Source of the DNA: an uncultured Eubacterium sp.
GTDB lineage: Bacteria > Bacillota > Clostridia > Lachnospirales > Lachnospiraceae
NCBI GenBank assembly: GCA_910580075.1
Contig: CAJTVR010000059.1
Span: 1-27,488 of the forward strand
DNA length: 27,488 nucleotides
Direction: 5' to 3'
Positions 1-6,604 of the stretch are shown here, piece by piece. The translations under genes and the position numbers were made by a program. The notes under the pieces were generated by a model that saw only the letters and a program-made list of their open reading frames with translations, searched no databases and was not told the DNA's origin. How positions within the stretch are numbered: the first letter of the stretch is position 1; the number at the start of each line of letters is the position of its first letter.

Positions 1-23
1 CTAAATTTTCTGCTTCCAGTCTC

Positions 24-254
24 TGGCAGCGGACGGACCGGTGCCTGATGCCCTGGCGTTATGGCATGCCTTGCTCTCTGGCACTGGCAGGCACCTTTTG
101 GGGCATCAGGATTTTATATAGCGGCAGACAGCGAGCCCCAAATCCTGGATACCAGGCAGAAAATTAAGAAGTTCTAACTGTTCTTCGGAGTCACAGAAAA
201 AGGAAAAAATGTCTCTTCCCAGCTGGTACTGATGAATTTTACGTGTCTATCCGG
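24..254 (+). repeat. Left arm of a large imperfect inverted repeat
   Basis: This stretch is a close reverse complement of 463-695. The longest identical block is the GC-rich GCGGACGGACCGGTGCCTGA-type segment near 29-52. Further strong blocks are GGCACCTTTTGGGGC, CCCCAAATCCTGGATA, CAGGCAGAAAATTAAGAA and AGTCACAGAAAAAGGAAAAA, and the match runs out near 254. Both arms could be read in a related frame, but arm 1 hits a stop quickly, neither reading has a ribosome site, and the substitutions are mostly non-synonymous. I therefore treat the arm as non-coding. It may be a copy of a dispersed palindromic element; the sequence alone cannot prove that. Confidence 0.85.
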
Positions 255-267
255 TTTCTTATGACAG

Positions 268-355
268 AAAAAATGTCCGGCTCTGCCTGTCAGCGTCAGA
301 ATAAATGTCCGGCTGTCAGCTGTCAGCGTCAGAATGAGCATCCGGCTGGCAGCTG
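268..355 (+). repeat. Three degenerate ~32-nt tandem units in the loop of the inverted repeat
   Basis: The units begin near 268, 300 and 333. Each carries AATGTCCGGCT or AGCATCCGGCT followed by a CTGTCAGCGTCAG-like block; the third unit is partial. They lie in the spacer between the two arms. A second, longer direct duplication in the same spacer has a period of about 65 nt (382-436 against 447-501, sharing TCTGGAA, CAGAC and ATAAAATT blocks). Confidence 0.6.
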
Positions 356-462
356 AAAATATCCAGCCAGATTTTGGCCTGCATCTGGAAGACTGCATCC
401 AGACATGCATATAAAATTTATCCGATACCAGCCAGGTTATGGTGTGTGTCTGGAAAACGGCC

Positions 463-695
463 GCCAGACAGACACATAAAATTCATTCGATAACAGCCGG
501 GCAGAGAAACTTTTTCCTTTTTCTGTGACTCTGGAGAACAGTTAGAAATTCTTAATTTTCTGCCTGATATCCAGGATTTGGGGCACACTGTCTGACGCAG
601 CAGAAGACCTGGAAGCCCCAAAAGGTGCCTGTCAGTGCCACTGCATAAAGCGTGCCGTAACGTCAGGGCATCAGGCACCGGTCCGTCCGCAGCCA
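463..695 (-). repeat. Right arm of the large imperfect inverted repeat
   Basis: Reverse complement partner of 24-254, separated from it by about 208 nt. A transcript across both arms would fold into a very long imperfect hairpin. Its distal block (AAAAAGGAAAAAGTTTCTC followed by GCCCGGC) occurs a third time just outside the arm at about 702-730, in the opposite orientation, so the element is a mosaic of smaller modules. The 92-residue open frame on the minus strand within this arm lacks a ribosome site and resembles no family I know. Confidence 0.85.
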
Positions 696-813
696 TAACA
701 AAAAAAGGAAAAAGTTTCTCCGCCCGGCATCCGGGTAACCCACACTTTTCGGCTGATTATGCCGCCGCACATCATACACGTTCCAGCTTCCATAATAACA
801 GAAAATCCTTACC

Positions 814-850
814 AGAATCTGTCAGAAATATAACAGTTTTGACAGATTCT
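814..850. repeat. Perfect 11-bp inverted repeat upstream of the S1 protein gene
   Basis: AGAATCTGTCA (814-824) and TGACAGATTCT (840-850) are perfect reverse complements around a 15-nt AT-rich centre. There is no T-tract on either side, so it does not look like an intrinsic terminator. The right half contains TTGACA (839-844), but I see no good -10 element at the right distance. It could be an operator or an RNA hairpin. The rest of 697-924 shows no gene that I can support. Confidence 0.5.
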
Positions 851-969
851 AAACACAGCAGACAAATGCATGTACAGATTTTTAATCAGCACATGCGTCC
901 CCTGTCTGCGTCATACACCGCGCAGTGATACAGTCATACAAACTCCCTCTGTTCAAAATCCCCATAAAA

Positions 970-978
970 TGTTATAAT
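970..978 (+). promoter_or_regulatory. Extended -10 promoter for the S1 protein gene
   Basis: TG-T-TATAAT (970-978) is a perfect extended -10 element in an AT-rich stretch about 115 nt upstream of the gene start. The -35 region (around 950-956, TGTTCA) is poor, which is common for extended -10 promoters. The implied start site is near 985, leaving a leader of about 110 nt. Confidence 0.45.
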
Positions 979-1092
979 AAATCCGGTACAGCGCTGCAAA
1001 CGCCTGAAACAGAAGTTGCATGCACTTACAGCACTACGGCACAGGGACCTTATCTCTATCCGTCAGTAAAAACAGGAAAGGACAATCAAACA

Positions 1093-2013
1093 ATGCAAGA
1101 ACACATCGAAACAATGGAAGACTATAAAGAAGAACTGGAGGCTTCTTTCCGGCGCATCAGTGAAGGCGACATTCTGACTGCCACCGTCATCAGTGTATCA
1201 GAAGAAGAAGCTGTCCTGGACTTAAAATATTATGCACCAGGAATTATCAGAGCCGCTGATTTCAGCGACGACCCGGACTGCTCCATCATGGACCAGCTGC
1301 ATCCCGGCGATGTTATCCAGGCAACTGTTATAAACCTCGACGACGGTGAGGGAAATATTGTTTTATCCAAAAAAGAAGCAAACCAGATGCTCGGCTGGGA
1401 CAGGCTGAAAACCGCCATGGACAATGAAACCATACCGACCGTACGTGTCAAAGAATCCGTAAATGCCGGTGTCATCGCATATGCAGAAGGACTGCGCGCT
1501 TTTATTCCGGCTTCCCAGTTAAGCCTTGATTATGTAGAAGATACATCTGCATTTATTGGAAAAGACCTGCAGGTGCGTGTAATTACAGCAGACCCGCAGA
1601 AAGAAAAACTGGTTCTGTCTGCAAAATCCGTATTGCGGGAACAGGCTGAAGAAGAAAGAAACCACCGCATTTCCATGCTTGTGCCAGGCACAGTTGTAGA
1701 GGGTACCGTAGAAAGCCTGACCAATTATGGCGCTTTTGTAAATATCGGAAACGGCCTGACCGGGCTTGTTCATATCTCACAGATCTGCGGACGCCGCATT
1801 CGCAAGCCTTCCGAAGTGCTCAAAACAGGACAGACTGTACGTGCAAAAATACTGAACACAAATAATAACAGAATTGCACTGAGCATGCGTGCATTAGAAG
1901 AAATGACAGACGAAAGCTCTGATGAAGCATCCATGCAGGCGGAAGAATACAGTTCTCATGAATCTGCATCTACTTCACTTGGCGACTTAATTGCAAAATT
2001 AAATCTAAAATAA
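1093..2013 (+). CDS. S1 RNA-binding domain protein (ribosomal protein S1-like), three S1 domains
   Basis: A 306-residue protein with three S1/OB folds at roughly residues 25-95, 113-178 and 197-267. The third is the most canonical (GTVVEGTVESLTNYGAFV followed by GLVHISQI), the form that binds single-stranded RNA. It ends in an acidic Ser/Glu-rich tail. Firmicutes S1 homologues of this size help mRNAs engage the ribosome or act in RNA turnover; they are shorter than the six-domain protein of proteobacteria. The start at 1093 is chosen because AGGAAAGGA lies 10 nt upstream. The frame stays open back to a GTG at 925, but that extension has no ribosome site and no domain. The gene stands alone on the plus strand and ends at a strong shared terminator. 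I am sure of the fold, not of the exact cellular role. Confidence 0.9.
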   Translation: MQEHIETMEDYKEELEASFRRISEGDILTATVISVSEEEAVLDLKYYAPGIIRAADFSDDPDCSIMDQLHPGDVIQATVINLDDGEGNIVLSKKEANQMLGWDRLKTAMDNETIPTVRVKESVNAGVIAYAEGLRAFIPASQLSLDYVEDTSAFIGKDLQVRVITADPQKEKLVLSAKSVLREQAEEERNHRISMLVPGTVVEGTVESLTNYGAFVNIGNGLTGLVHISQICGRRIRKPSEVLKTGQTVRAKILNTNNNRIALSMRALEEMTDESSDEASMQAEEYSSHESASTSLGDLIAKLNLK

Positions 2014-2019
2014 AATCAG

Positions 2020-2062
2020 CACAAAAAAAGCATCTGCATTTATGGCTCAGATGCTTTTTGTG
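2020..2062. terminator. Bidirectional intrinsic terminator between convergent genes
   Basis: CACAAAAAAAGCATCTG (2020-2036) pairs with CAGATGCTTTTTGTG (2048-2062). The stem has an A-tract on its left side and a T-tract on its right, so it can stop transcription from both the S1 gene (+) and the thioesterase gene (-). Confidence 0.85.
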
Positions 2063-2081
2063 CCTGATGATTCACTCAGTT

Positions 2082-2471
2082 TTATTTTTCCAGTTTTTTC
2101 TGTGCTTTCCCGAAAAATTTGTCATTTTCAATGATAAAACGCTCGTGCATTCCCTGCCCGATCAGTCCTGCTTCGTCAAATGCCTGCACATCAAATACAA
2201 GTTTGCGGCCGTCTGCTTCCACCAGCTTGCTCACGCAGCGTACCTGCATGCCGACCGGAGTGGCCGACACATGGTGAATTGTCAGTCCTGTCCCCACTGT
2301 ACCGCATCCTTCATCCAGTTCATCCTGCACGCTCTTCATGCACGTTTCTTCCATCAGAGCTGCCATTGCCGGAGTTGCAAACACTTCCAGCATTCCGCTG
2401 CCTATAGCAGCAGCTGTATGATCCTTCGTAACATCCCTGCATATTTCGTTACTGATTCCAACTGTCAGCAT
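2082..2471 (-). CDS. Thioesterase, FlK-like hotdog fold
   Basis: A 129-residue single hotdog-domain protein similar to the fluoroacetyl-CoA thioesterase (FlK) family. The triad used by FlK (Thr, Glu, His) has counterparts here: T33 in FATPAM, E41 in the following helix (LMEET), and H66 or H67 in GLTIHHVSATPVGM, with the family's ATPVGM strand intact. The likely activity is hydrolysis of a small acyl-CoA thioester; nothing shows that the substrate is fluorinated. I take the ATG at 2471 because AGGGGGA precedes it by 7 nt; an in-frame ATG eight codons earlier has no such site. It lies downstream of efp on the same strand, separated by about 120 nt in which I see no terminator, so co-transcription is possible. 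Confidence 0.8.
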   Translation of the reverse strand: MLTVGISNEICRDVTKDHTAAAIGSGMLEVFATPAMAALMEETCMKSVQDELDEGCGTVGTGLTIHHVSATPVGMQVRCVSKLVEADGRKLVFDVQAFDEAGLIGQGMHERFIIENDKFFGKAQKKLEK

Positions 2472-2594
2472 AACATAATCCCCCTGCATTAACATTCAGA
2501 CCTGCTTAACAGCCGTCTTTGTATGACAGCCGCTGCAGAATCCTGTAAAATGAGCTGAACTATCCCACCTAAAAAACGCATCAAAAATCCACGG

Positions 2595-3152
2595 CTATAC
2601 TCTTGATAAATATTCACCCGTTCTTGTATCAATCTTAATTGTATCGCCCTGATTTACGAATAAAGGAACATATACAGTAGCGCCTGTTTCCACAGTAGCC
2701 GGTTTTGTAGCACCTGTTGCTGTATCACCCTTTACACCCGGTTCTGTTTCAGAAATTTCCAGTTCTACAAATAATGGCGGCTCTACAGCAAATACTTCTC
2801 CGTTGTAAGAACAGATTTTAACCATTTCGTTCTCTTTTACGAATTTTAATGCATCGCCAATCGTAGCTGTGCTGATTGGAATCTGGTCATAAGTTTCAAC
2901 GTCCATGAAATAAAATAAATCGCCGTCAGAATATAAGTACTGCATGTCCTTGCGGTCAATTCTTGCCTGAGGACATTTATCTACCGGACGGAATGTTTTT
3001 TCTACAACACCGCCGCTCTTGATATTTTTTAATTTTGTCCTGACAAAGGCAGCGCCTTTTCCTGGTTTTACATGCTGAAACTCAATAATCTGATAAATAT
3101 TTCCTTCAAACTCAATCGTAATTCCGTTTCTAAAATCTCCTGCTGAAATCAT
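2595..3152 (-). CDS. efp: Translation elongation factor P
   Basis: A 185-residue full-length EF-P, the factor that binds ribosomes stalled on proline runs and promotes peptide bond formation. The three domains are visible: the N-terminal KOW-like domain with the loop HVKPGKGAAF, whose Lys32 is the residue modified in many bacteria, then two OB domains with the signature region GDTATGATKPATVETGATV near residues 140-160 and IKIDTRTGEYLSRV at the end. AAGGAGGAA precedes the ATG at good spacing. It has its own promoter (3201-3229), and the thioesterase gene follows it. No modification enzyme (EpmA/EarP type) lies nearby. Confidence 0.98.
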   Translation of the reverse strand: MISAGDFRNGITIEFEGNIYQIIEFQHVKPGKGAAFVRTKLKNIKSGGVVEKTFRPVDKCPQARIDRKDMQYLYSDGDLFYFMDVETYDQIPISTATIGDALKFVKENEMVKICSYNGEVFAVEPPLFVELEISETEPGVKGDTATGATKPATVETGATVYVPLFVNQGDTIKIDTRTGEYLSRV

Positions 3153-3200
3153 TCGATATTTCCTCCTTAAAACTGTCTGAGCTTTGCACCCACTTTTCCT

Positions 3201-3229
3201 ATCATATAATAAATGCGCACATATTTCAA
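3201..3229 (-). promoter_or_regulatory. Sigma-A-type promoter of efp
   Basis: On the minus strand TTGAAA (3229-3224) and TATGAT (3206-3201) are separated by exactly 17 nt, about 50 nt upstream of the efp start codon and just after the rpiB stop. Confidence 0.7.
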
Positions 3230-3258
3230 CTGTTTTTTTAATAATTCATCAGACACCC

Positions 3259-3696
3259 CTATTTTTCCAGATCGTGTATCATATCAATACGGGTCTGATG
3301 TCTGCCGCCTTCAAATTCTGCCTCCAGATATGCTTTTAAAATATCCTTTGCTGTCTCAATTCCTACAATTCTTGAACCAAAGGCAATGATGTTTGCATTG
3401 TTATGCTGTTTTACATAACGTGCTGTTGTTGTTTCCGAACATACGGCTGCACGCACGCCTTTTATTTTGTTGGCGGCCAGTGAAATACCCACACCTGTTC
3501 CACAGATCAATACCCCGCAGTCCGCTTCTCCGGCTGCGACTGCACGGCCGACTTTTGCGCCGATTTCCGGATAATTACAGCTTTCTGTTGTATCCACGCC
3601 AAAATTTATAACTTCGTGGCCAAGTTCTTCCAGATATTTTACCAGTTCTTTTTTCATATCCGGTGATGCATGATCATTTCCAATAATAATTTTCAT
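3259..3696 (-). CDS. rpiB: Ribose 5-phosphate isomerase B
   Basis: A 145-residue RpiB/LacAB-family isomerase interconverting ribose 5-phosphate and ribulose 5-phosphate in the pentose phosphate pathway. Key features seen: GNDHAS at residues 6-11 (phosphate and substrate contacts), the catalytic Cys65 in CGTGVGIS, and HNNANIIAFG (98-107) with the conserved His and Asn. Length is normal for the family. AAGGAG lies upstream of the ATG. The upstream spacer contains a direct duplication (see 3719-3850) and an extended -10 motif, TG-T-TATAAA, reading toward this gene at 3777-3769. LacA or LacB of the tagatose pathway are close relatives, but the lone gene and the sequence favour RpiB. Confidence 0.95.
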   Translation of the reverse strand: MKIIIGNDHASPDMKKELVKYLEELGHEVINFGVDTTESCNYPEIGAKVGRAVAAGEADCGVLICGTGVGISLAANKIKGVRAAVCSETTTARYVKQHNNANIIAFGSRIVGIETAKDILKAYLEAEFEGGRHQTRIDMIHDLEK

Positions 3697-3718
3697 AAAT
3701 GTTTCTCCTTTGATACCC

Positions 3719-3850
3719 TTTTCTTCTGCTGTTTATTGCGGCATTTTTCTTTATTTTATCAGGCCTTTTTTATAACATACCGTCTTTTCTTCCGCTGTTG
3801 TTCTCCAGCATCTTTCTTTATTTATCAGGCATTTTTTATGAAATGCCGCC
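3719..3850. repeat. Direct duplication, period 66 nt, between rpiB and yqeG
   Basis: The unit beginning TTTTCTTCTGCTG at 3719 recurs at 3785 (TTTTCTTCCGCTG), and a partial third start occurs at 3851. Both full units contain TTTCTTTATTTTATCAGGC or its near copy, followed by a T6 run. In the second unit GGCATTT/AAATGCC (3828-3847) forms a 7-bp stem that spans the yqeG stop codon; the same position in the first unit no longer pairs. Confidence 0.65.
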
Positions 3851-4375
3851 TTTTCTTTTTCTGCTTCTTATTTCCACAGACCTGTTCCGCCTGCTGTAAA
3901 AATACAGTACCAGCTTCTCCGGAATCCGTTTTAACACAATCTGTATCTCTTCTTTTGGGTGAACCGGCTTTACAAGAATGGTACGTATTCCCGCCCGGTT
4001 TGCACCCCATATATCTGTAAAAATCTGATCCCCGACAAAGAGTGTACTGGCTGTGTTTGTTTTCATCAGCCGCATTGCTTTTTTGTAACCTGCTGTCCCC
4101 GGCTTATGGGCATCAAATATATAATATGCATTTATGTTTTTATTAAACATCTTTACCCGCGGTTCTTTGTTATTCGATAAAAGACAGAAACGGTAGCCTG
4201 CACTTTTCAAGCGTGCAAACAGCTGCTCTGCCTTTTCATCTGCCGCAGCGCCGTGAGGAACCAGCGTATTATCAATATCAAAAATCACCCCCCGGTAACC
4301 TTCGTTATATAGTTTATCAAAATCAATCTGATAAACAGAATCCAGATATTCTCCCGGATAAAAAGTCTGTAACAT
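3836..4375 (-). CDS. yqeG: YqeG-family HAD IIIA phosphatase
   Basis: A 179-residue haloacid-dehalogenase-superfamily phosphatase. Motif I is DIDNT (residues 33-37, nucleophile Asp33 and acid Asp35), motif II is LLSNN (65-69), a Lys/Pro pair (KP, 91-92) supplies motif III, and GDQIFTD (115-121) is motif IV. This is the YqeG/phosphatidylglycerophosphate-phosphatase-like branch; its substrate in Clostridia is not settled. The start at 4375 is chosen because CAGGAGT sits 8 nt upstream and the family begins here; a further 21 codons upstream are open but consist of duplicated spacer sequence. It follows nrdR on the same strand across a 109-nt spacer containing a 40-nt tandem duplication. Confidence 0.9.
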   Translation of the reverse strand: MLQTFYPGEYLDSVYQIDFDKLYNEGYRGVIFDIDNTLVPHGAAADEKAEQLFARLKSAGYRFCLLSNNKEPRVKMFNKNINAYYIFDAHKPGTAGYKKAMRLMKTNTASTLFVGDQIFTDIWGANRAGIRTILVKPVHPKEEIQIVLKRIPEKLVLYFYSRRNRSVEIRSRKRKGGIS

Positions 4376-4390
4376 ATTTTGTACTCCTGT

Positions 4391-4470
4391 AGTATTGCAA
4401 GTCATCTGCTGCATGGCCCTTTTTAAGTGCAGTATCACAAGCCGTCTGCTGCGCGGCCTTTTTCACTGCT
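4391..4470. repeat. Tandem duplication, period 40 nt, between nrdR and yqeG
   Basis: Two units start at 4391 (AGTATTGCAAGTCATC) and 4431 (AGTATCACAAGCCGTC), exactly 40 nt apart. Each has a short stem around the same loop CTGCTGC, followed by a T5 run on the plus strand. The stem is GTCAT/ATGGC in unit 1 and GCCGT/GCGGC in unit 2; the changes keep pairing when read as plus-strand RNA, including one A-T to G-C swap. The stems are too short to call terminators with confidence. Confidence 0.7.
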
Positions 4471-4484
4471 TTTGTGCCAGGCCG

Positions 4485-4937
4485 TCATTTATCCAGTATC
4501 TTTTTCAGCTCATCCATAAACGTATTGATATCTTTGAATTCCCGGTAAACCGAAGCAAAACGCACATATGCTACAGCCTCTAAATCTTTCAGTTTATCCA
4601 TGACAATTTCCCCAATTACGGTACTTGGAATTTCTTTTTCTTCCTTATTAAATATCTCTGTTTCGATCTCATCCACCAGTTTATTGATCTCATTCACAGA
4701 AATCGGGCGTTTATGGCATGCACGCAGAATTCCCGCTTCTATTTTAGAACGGTCATACTGTTCCCTGTTGTTATCTTTCTTGATTACAATCAGAGGAATG
4801 GTTTCCACCTTTTCGTAAGTTGTAAAACGTTTTTTACATGCATCACACAGTCTGCGGCGGCGTATCGAATTATTATCATCCGCTGGTCTCGAATCGATAA
4901 CTCTTGTATTATCACTGCTGCAAAATGGACATTTCAT
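4485..4937 (-). CDS. nrdR: Transcriptional repressor NrdR
   Basis: A 150-residue ATP/dATP-responsive repressor of ribonucleotide reductase genes. The N-terminal zinc ribbon has Cys3, Cys6, Cys31 and Cys34 (MKCPFC and LCDACKKRF), with the conserved SIRRRR between them. An ATP-cone domain occupies about residues 49-139 (VIKKDNNREQYDRSKIEAGI onward). The start at 4937 matches the family and has GGAGGGG about 10 nt upstream; the open frame extends 27 codons further into duplicated leader DNA and is rejected. A promoter lies at 5059-5087, giving a leader of about 115 nt that contains two direct repeats. No ribonucleotide reductase gene is in the window. Confidence 0.95.
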   Translation of the reverse strand: MKCPFCSSDNTRVIDSRPADDNNSIRRRRLCDACKKRFTTYEKVETIPLIVIKKDNNREQYDRSKIEAGILRACHKRPISVNEINKLVDEIETEIFNKEEKEIPSTVIGEIVMDKLKDLEAVAYVRFASVYREFKDINTFMDELKKILDK

Positions 4938-4970
4938 GCTGGCTTTTCCCCTCCGTCTTTTCGGCATCCT

Positions 4971-5060
4971 GTATCTATGATGCTTCGCACTTCTATACGG
5001 CATACTCTCAGGTATCACGGTATCTATGGTGCTTCACACTTCTATATGGTATAGGCTCAG
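4971..5060. repeat. Direct repeats, period 49 nt, in the nrdR leader
   Basis: 4971-5011 and 5020-5060 are near-identical 41-nt units beginning GTATCTATG and ending CTCAG, separated by 8 nt. They fill almost the whole stretch between the predicted nrdR start site (about 5052) and its ribosome site. On the minus strand each unit keeps a 4-bp GTGC-GAA-GCAT or GTGT-GAA-GCAC mini-stem, with pair changes between copies. They do not resemble the NrdR box. Confidence 0.7.
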
Positions 5061-5087
5061 TTTAACCTTTCATGCGATAGCTGTCAA
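5059..5087 (-). promoter_or_regulatory. Sigma-A-type promoter of nrdR
   Basis: Minus strand: perfect TTGACA (5087-5082), 17-nt spacer, TAAACT (5064-5059). Its -10 overlaps the end of the distal leader repeat. Confidence 0.7.
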
Positions 5088-5108
5088 CGGATTTTTCCAT
5101 TTTTAGCA

Positions 5109-5363
5109 TTATAATTTATGAGTTGCTTCTTTTTCATCAACATCGACCAGAATAATTTCCGGCCCGATTTTTTTTACATCGCACCAGGGAATAAACAGCT
5201 CATATTCCCGGCAGAAAATACCAAAAAAATGCCCTGGTCCTGGAAGAATCAGTGCACGGATGCACCCATCCTTTTCATCGATATCAAGATCTATGACATT
5301 CCCAAGGCATTTGCAGTTTTTCATATTAATAACACTTTTTTCCTGTAATTCACGCAGACGCAT
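5109..5363 (-). CDS. YlmC/YmxH-type PRC-barrel protein (sporulation-associated family)
   Basis: An 84-residue protein starting MRLRELQEKSVINM, the typical beginning of the YlmC/YmxH family, with the PRC-barrel core LGNVIDLDIDEKDGCIRALI and a C-terminal strand around IPWCDVKKIGPEIILVDV. Members occur in spore formers near sporulation or cell-division genes; their molecular function is unknown. An ATG four codons earlier (5375) is open, but a TATAAT at 5392-5387 puts the transcript start only a few bases before it, and the family match begins at 5363, so I prefer 5363. The ribosome site (GGATG) is weak under either start. It sits between ychF and nrdR. Confidence 0.75.
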   Translation of the reverse strand: MRLRELQEKSVINMKNCKCLGNVIDLDIDEKDGCIRALILPGPGHFFGIFCREYELFIPWCDVKKIGPEIILVDVDEKEATHKL

Positions 5364-5386
5364 AAACTCAAACATCCGTTTTTTTT

Positions 5387-5392
5387 ATTATA
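5387..5392 (-). promoter_or_regulatory. -10 element for the YlmC-like gene
   Basis: Perfect TATAAT on the minus strand in an AT-rich stretch 24 nt upstream of the chosen start. I see no convincing -35 hexamer. Confidence 0.4.
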
Positions 5393-5431
5393 TGCATAAG
5401 ACTGCGTGCCGGACACAGTGCATGTTTCGTA

Positions 5432-6532
5432 TTATACATTAAACCGGAATACGATAACATCCCCGTCCTTTACCACATAATCTTTTCCTTCCAGACGTAC
5501 CAGCCCTTTTTCCCTTACTGCTGCAATACTGCCCCCTTCTATCAGGTCTTCATATGCCACAACTTCCGCACGGATAAATCCGCGCTCAAAGTCTGTATGA
5601 ATTTTACCGGCTGCGGCAGGTGCCTTTGTACCTTCCTTTATCGTCCACGCCCTTGTTTCGTCTTCGCCGGAAGTCAGAAAACTAATCAGCCCCAGCAGCC
5701 GGTAGCTTGCCCTGATCAGTTTGTCCAGGCCGGATTCCTTAAGCCCGAGCTCTTCCAAAAACATGGAGCGTTCCTCATCATCCAGTTCCGCAATTTCCTG
5801 CTCAATCTGTGCACAGACACAGAATACTTCGCTGTTTTCTTCCGCAGCCATACTGCGCACGCCTTCCACATGCTTATTCGAAGCCCCGTCATCTGCCAGA
5901 TCGTCTTCCAGCACATTTGCAGCATAGATAACCGGTTTTGCCGTCAGAAGATTATACATCCTAAACCATGCCTGATCGTCTTCATCTTCACCCAGTTCAT
6001 ATGTCTTTGCCATATGGCCGTCTTCAAGATGTGCTTTGACTGCTTCTGCCAGCTTTAATTCTTTGGCAAGCGTCTTGTCCATCCTCGCCTGTTTTGCAAT
6101 CTTTGAAATCCTGCGCTCTAAGATTTCAATATCCGAAAAAATCAGCTCCAGATTAATCGTTTCGATATCCCTGGCCGGATCTATGCTTCCGTCCACATGG
6201 ACAATATTTTCATCCTCGAAACATCTTACTACATGAACAATCGCATCTACTTCACGGATATTTGCCAGAAACTGATTGCCCAGTCCTTCTCCTTTGCTGG
6301 CTCCTTTCACCAGCCCTGCAATATCTACAAATTCAATCACCGCCGGAACGATTTTCTTTGAATGATACAGCTCCCCCAGCCTGTCAATACGCTCATCCGG
6401 CACTGATACAATGCCGACATTCGGGTCTATCGTACAAAACGGATAGTTGGCTGATTCTGCTCCCGCTTTTGTAAGCGAGTTAAATAATGTACTTTTGCCG
6501 ACATTCGGCAGACCTACGATACCTAGTTTCAT
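5432..6532 (-). CDS. ychF: YchF/Ola1-family ATPase
   Basis: A 366-residue P-loop protein of the Obg superfamily, length typical. G1 is GLPNVGKST (7-15), G3 lies in FVDIAGLVKGASKGEGLGNQFL, and the usual NKxD specificity motif is replaced by NVLE (ANVLEDD), the change that makes this family prefer ATP. A coiled-coil insertion follows (RRISKIAKQARMDKTLAKEL), and a TGS domain closes the protein (TIKEGTKAPAAAGKIHTDFERGF onward). It associates with ribosomes and is linked to stress responses; the exact role is not settled. AAAGGAG precedes the ATG. Possible promoter: TATAAC (6563-6558) with TTGAGA at a short 15-nt spacing. Debris of a mobile element begins only about 70 nt upstream. Confidence 0.97.
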   Translation of the reverse strand: MKLGIVGLPNVGKSTLFNSLTKAGAESANYPFCTIDPNVGIVSVPDERIDRLGELYHSKKIVPAVIEFVDIAGLVKGASKGEGLGNQFLANIREVDAIVHVVRCFEDENIVHVDGSIDPARDIETINLELIFSDIEILERRISKIAKQARMDKTLAKELKLAEAVKAHLEDGHMAKTYELGEDEDDQAWFRMYNLLTAKPVIYAANVLEDDLADDGASNKHVEGVRSMAAEENSEVFCVCAQIEQEIAELDDEERSMFLEELGLKESGLDKLIRASYRLLGLISFLTSGEDETRAWTIKEGTKAPAAAGKIHTDFERGFIRAEVVAYEDLIEGGSIAAVREKGLVRLEGKDYVVKDGDVIVFRFNV

Positions 6533-6604
6533 TTTATCTCTATCTCCTTTGGTTTTTGTTATATATAGGGTTTTCGCCTCTCAAAGTTTTGGTTACGTAC
6601 CAAT

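Noticed and set aside
174..410. 78-residue open frame on the minus strand
   Set aside because: It lies across the arm end and the tandem-repeat loop; the translated sequence is a read-out of short DNA repeats with no domain or ribosome site.
418..696. 92-residue open frame on the minus strand in the right arm of the inverted repeat
   Set aside because: No ribosome site, no recognised family, and the equivalent frame in the other arm stops early with mostly non-synonymous changes.
635..928. 97-residue plus-strand frame ahead of the S1 protein gene
   Set aside because: Overlaps the inverted repeat and the 11-bp palindrome, has no ribosome site, and its composition is not protein-like.
925..1092. 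N-terminal extension of the S1 protein from a GTG at 925
   Set aside because: The extension covers the predicted promoter, has no ribosome site, and a good one precedes the ATG at 1093.
3670..4020. 116-residue plus-strand frame, Phe/Cys-rich
   Set aside because: Shadow of the T-rich duplicated spacer and of yqeG on the opposite strand; no ribosome site.
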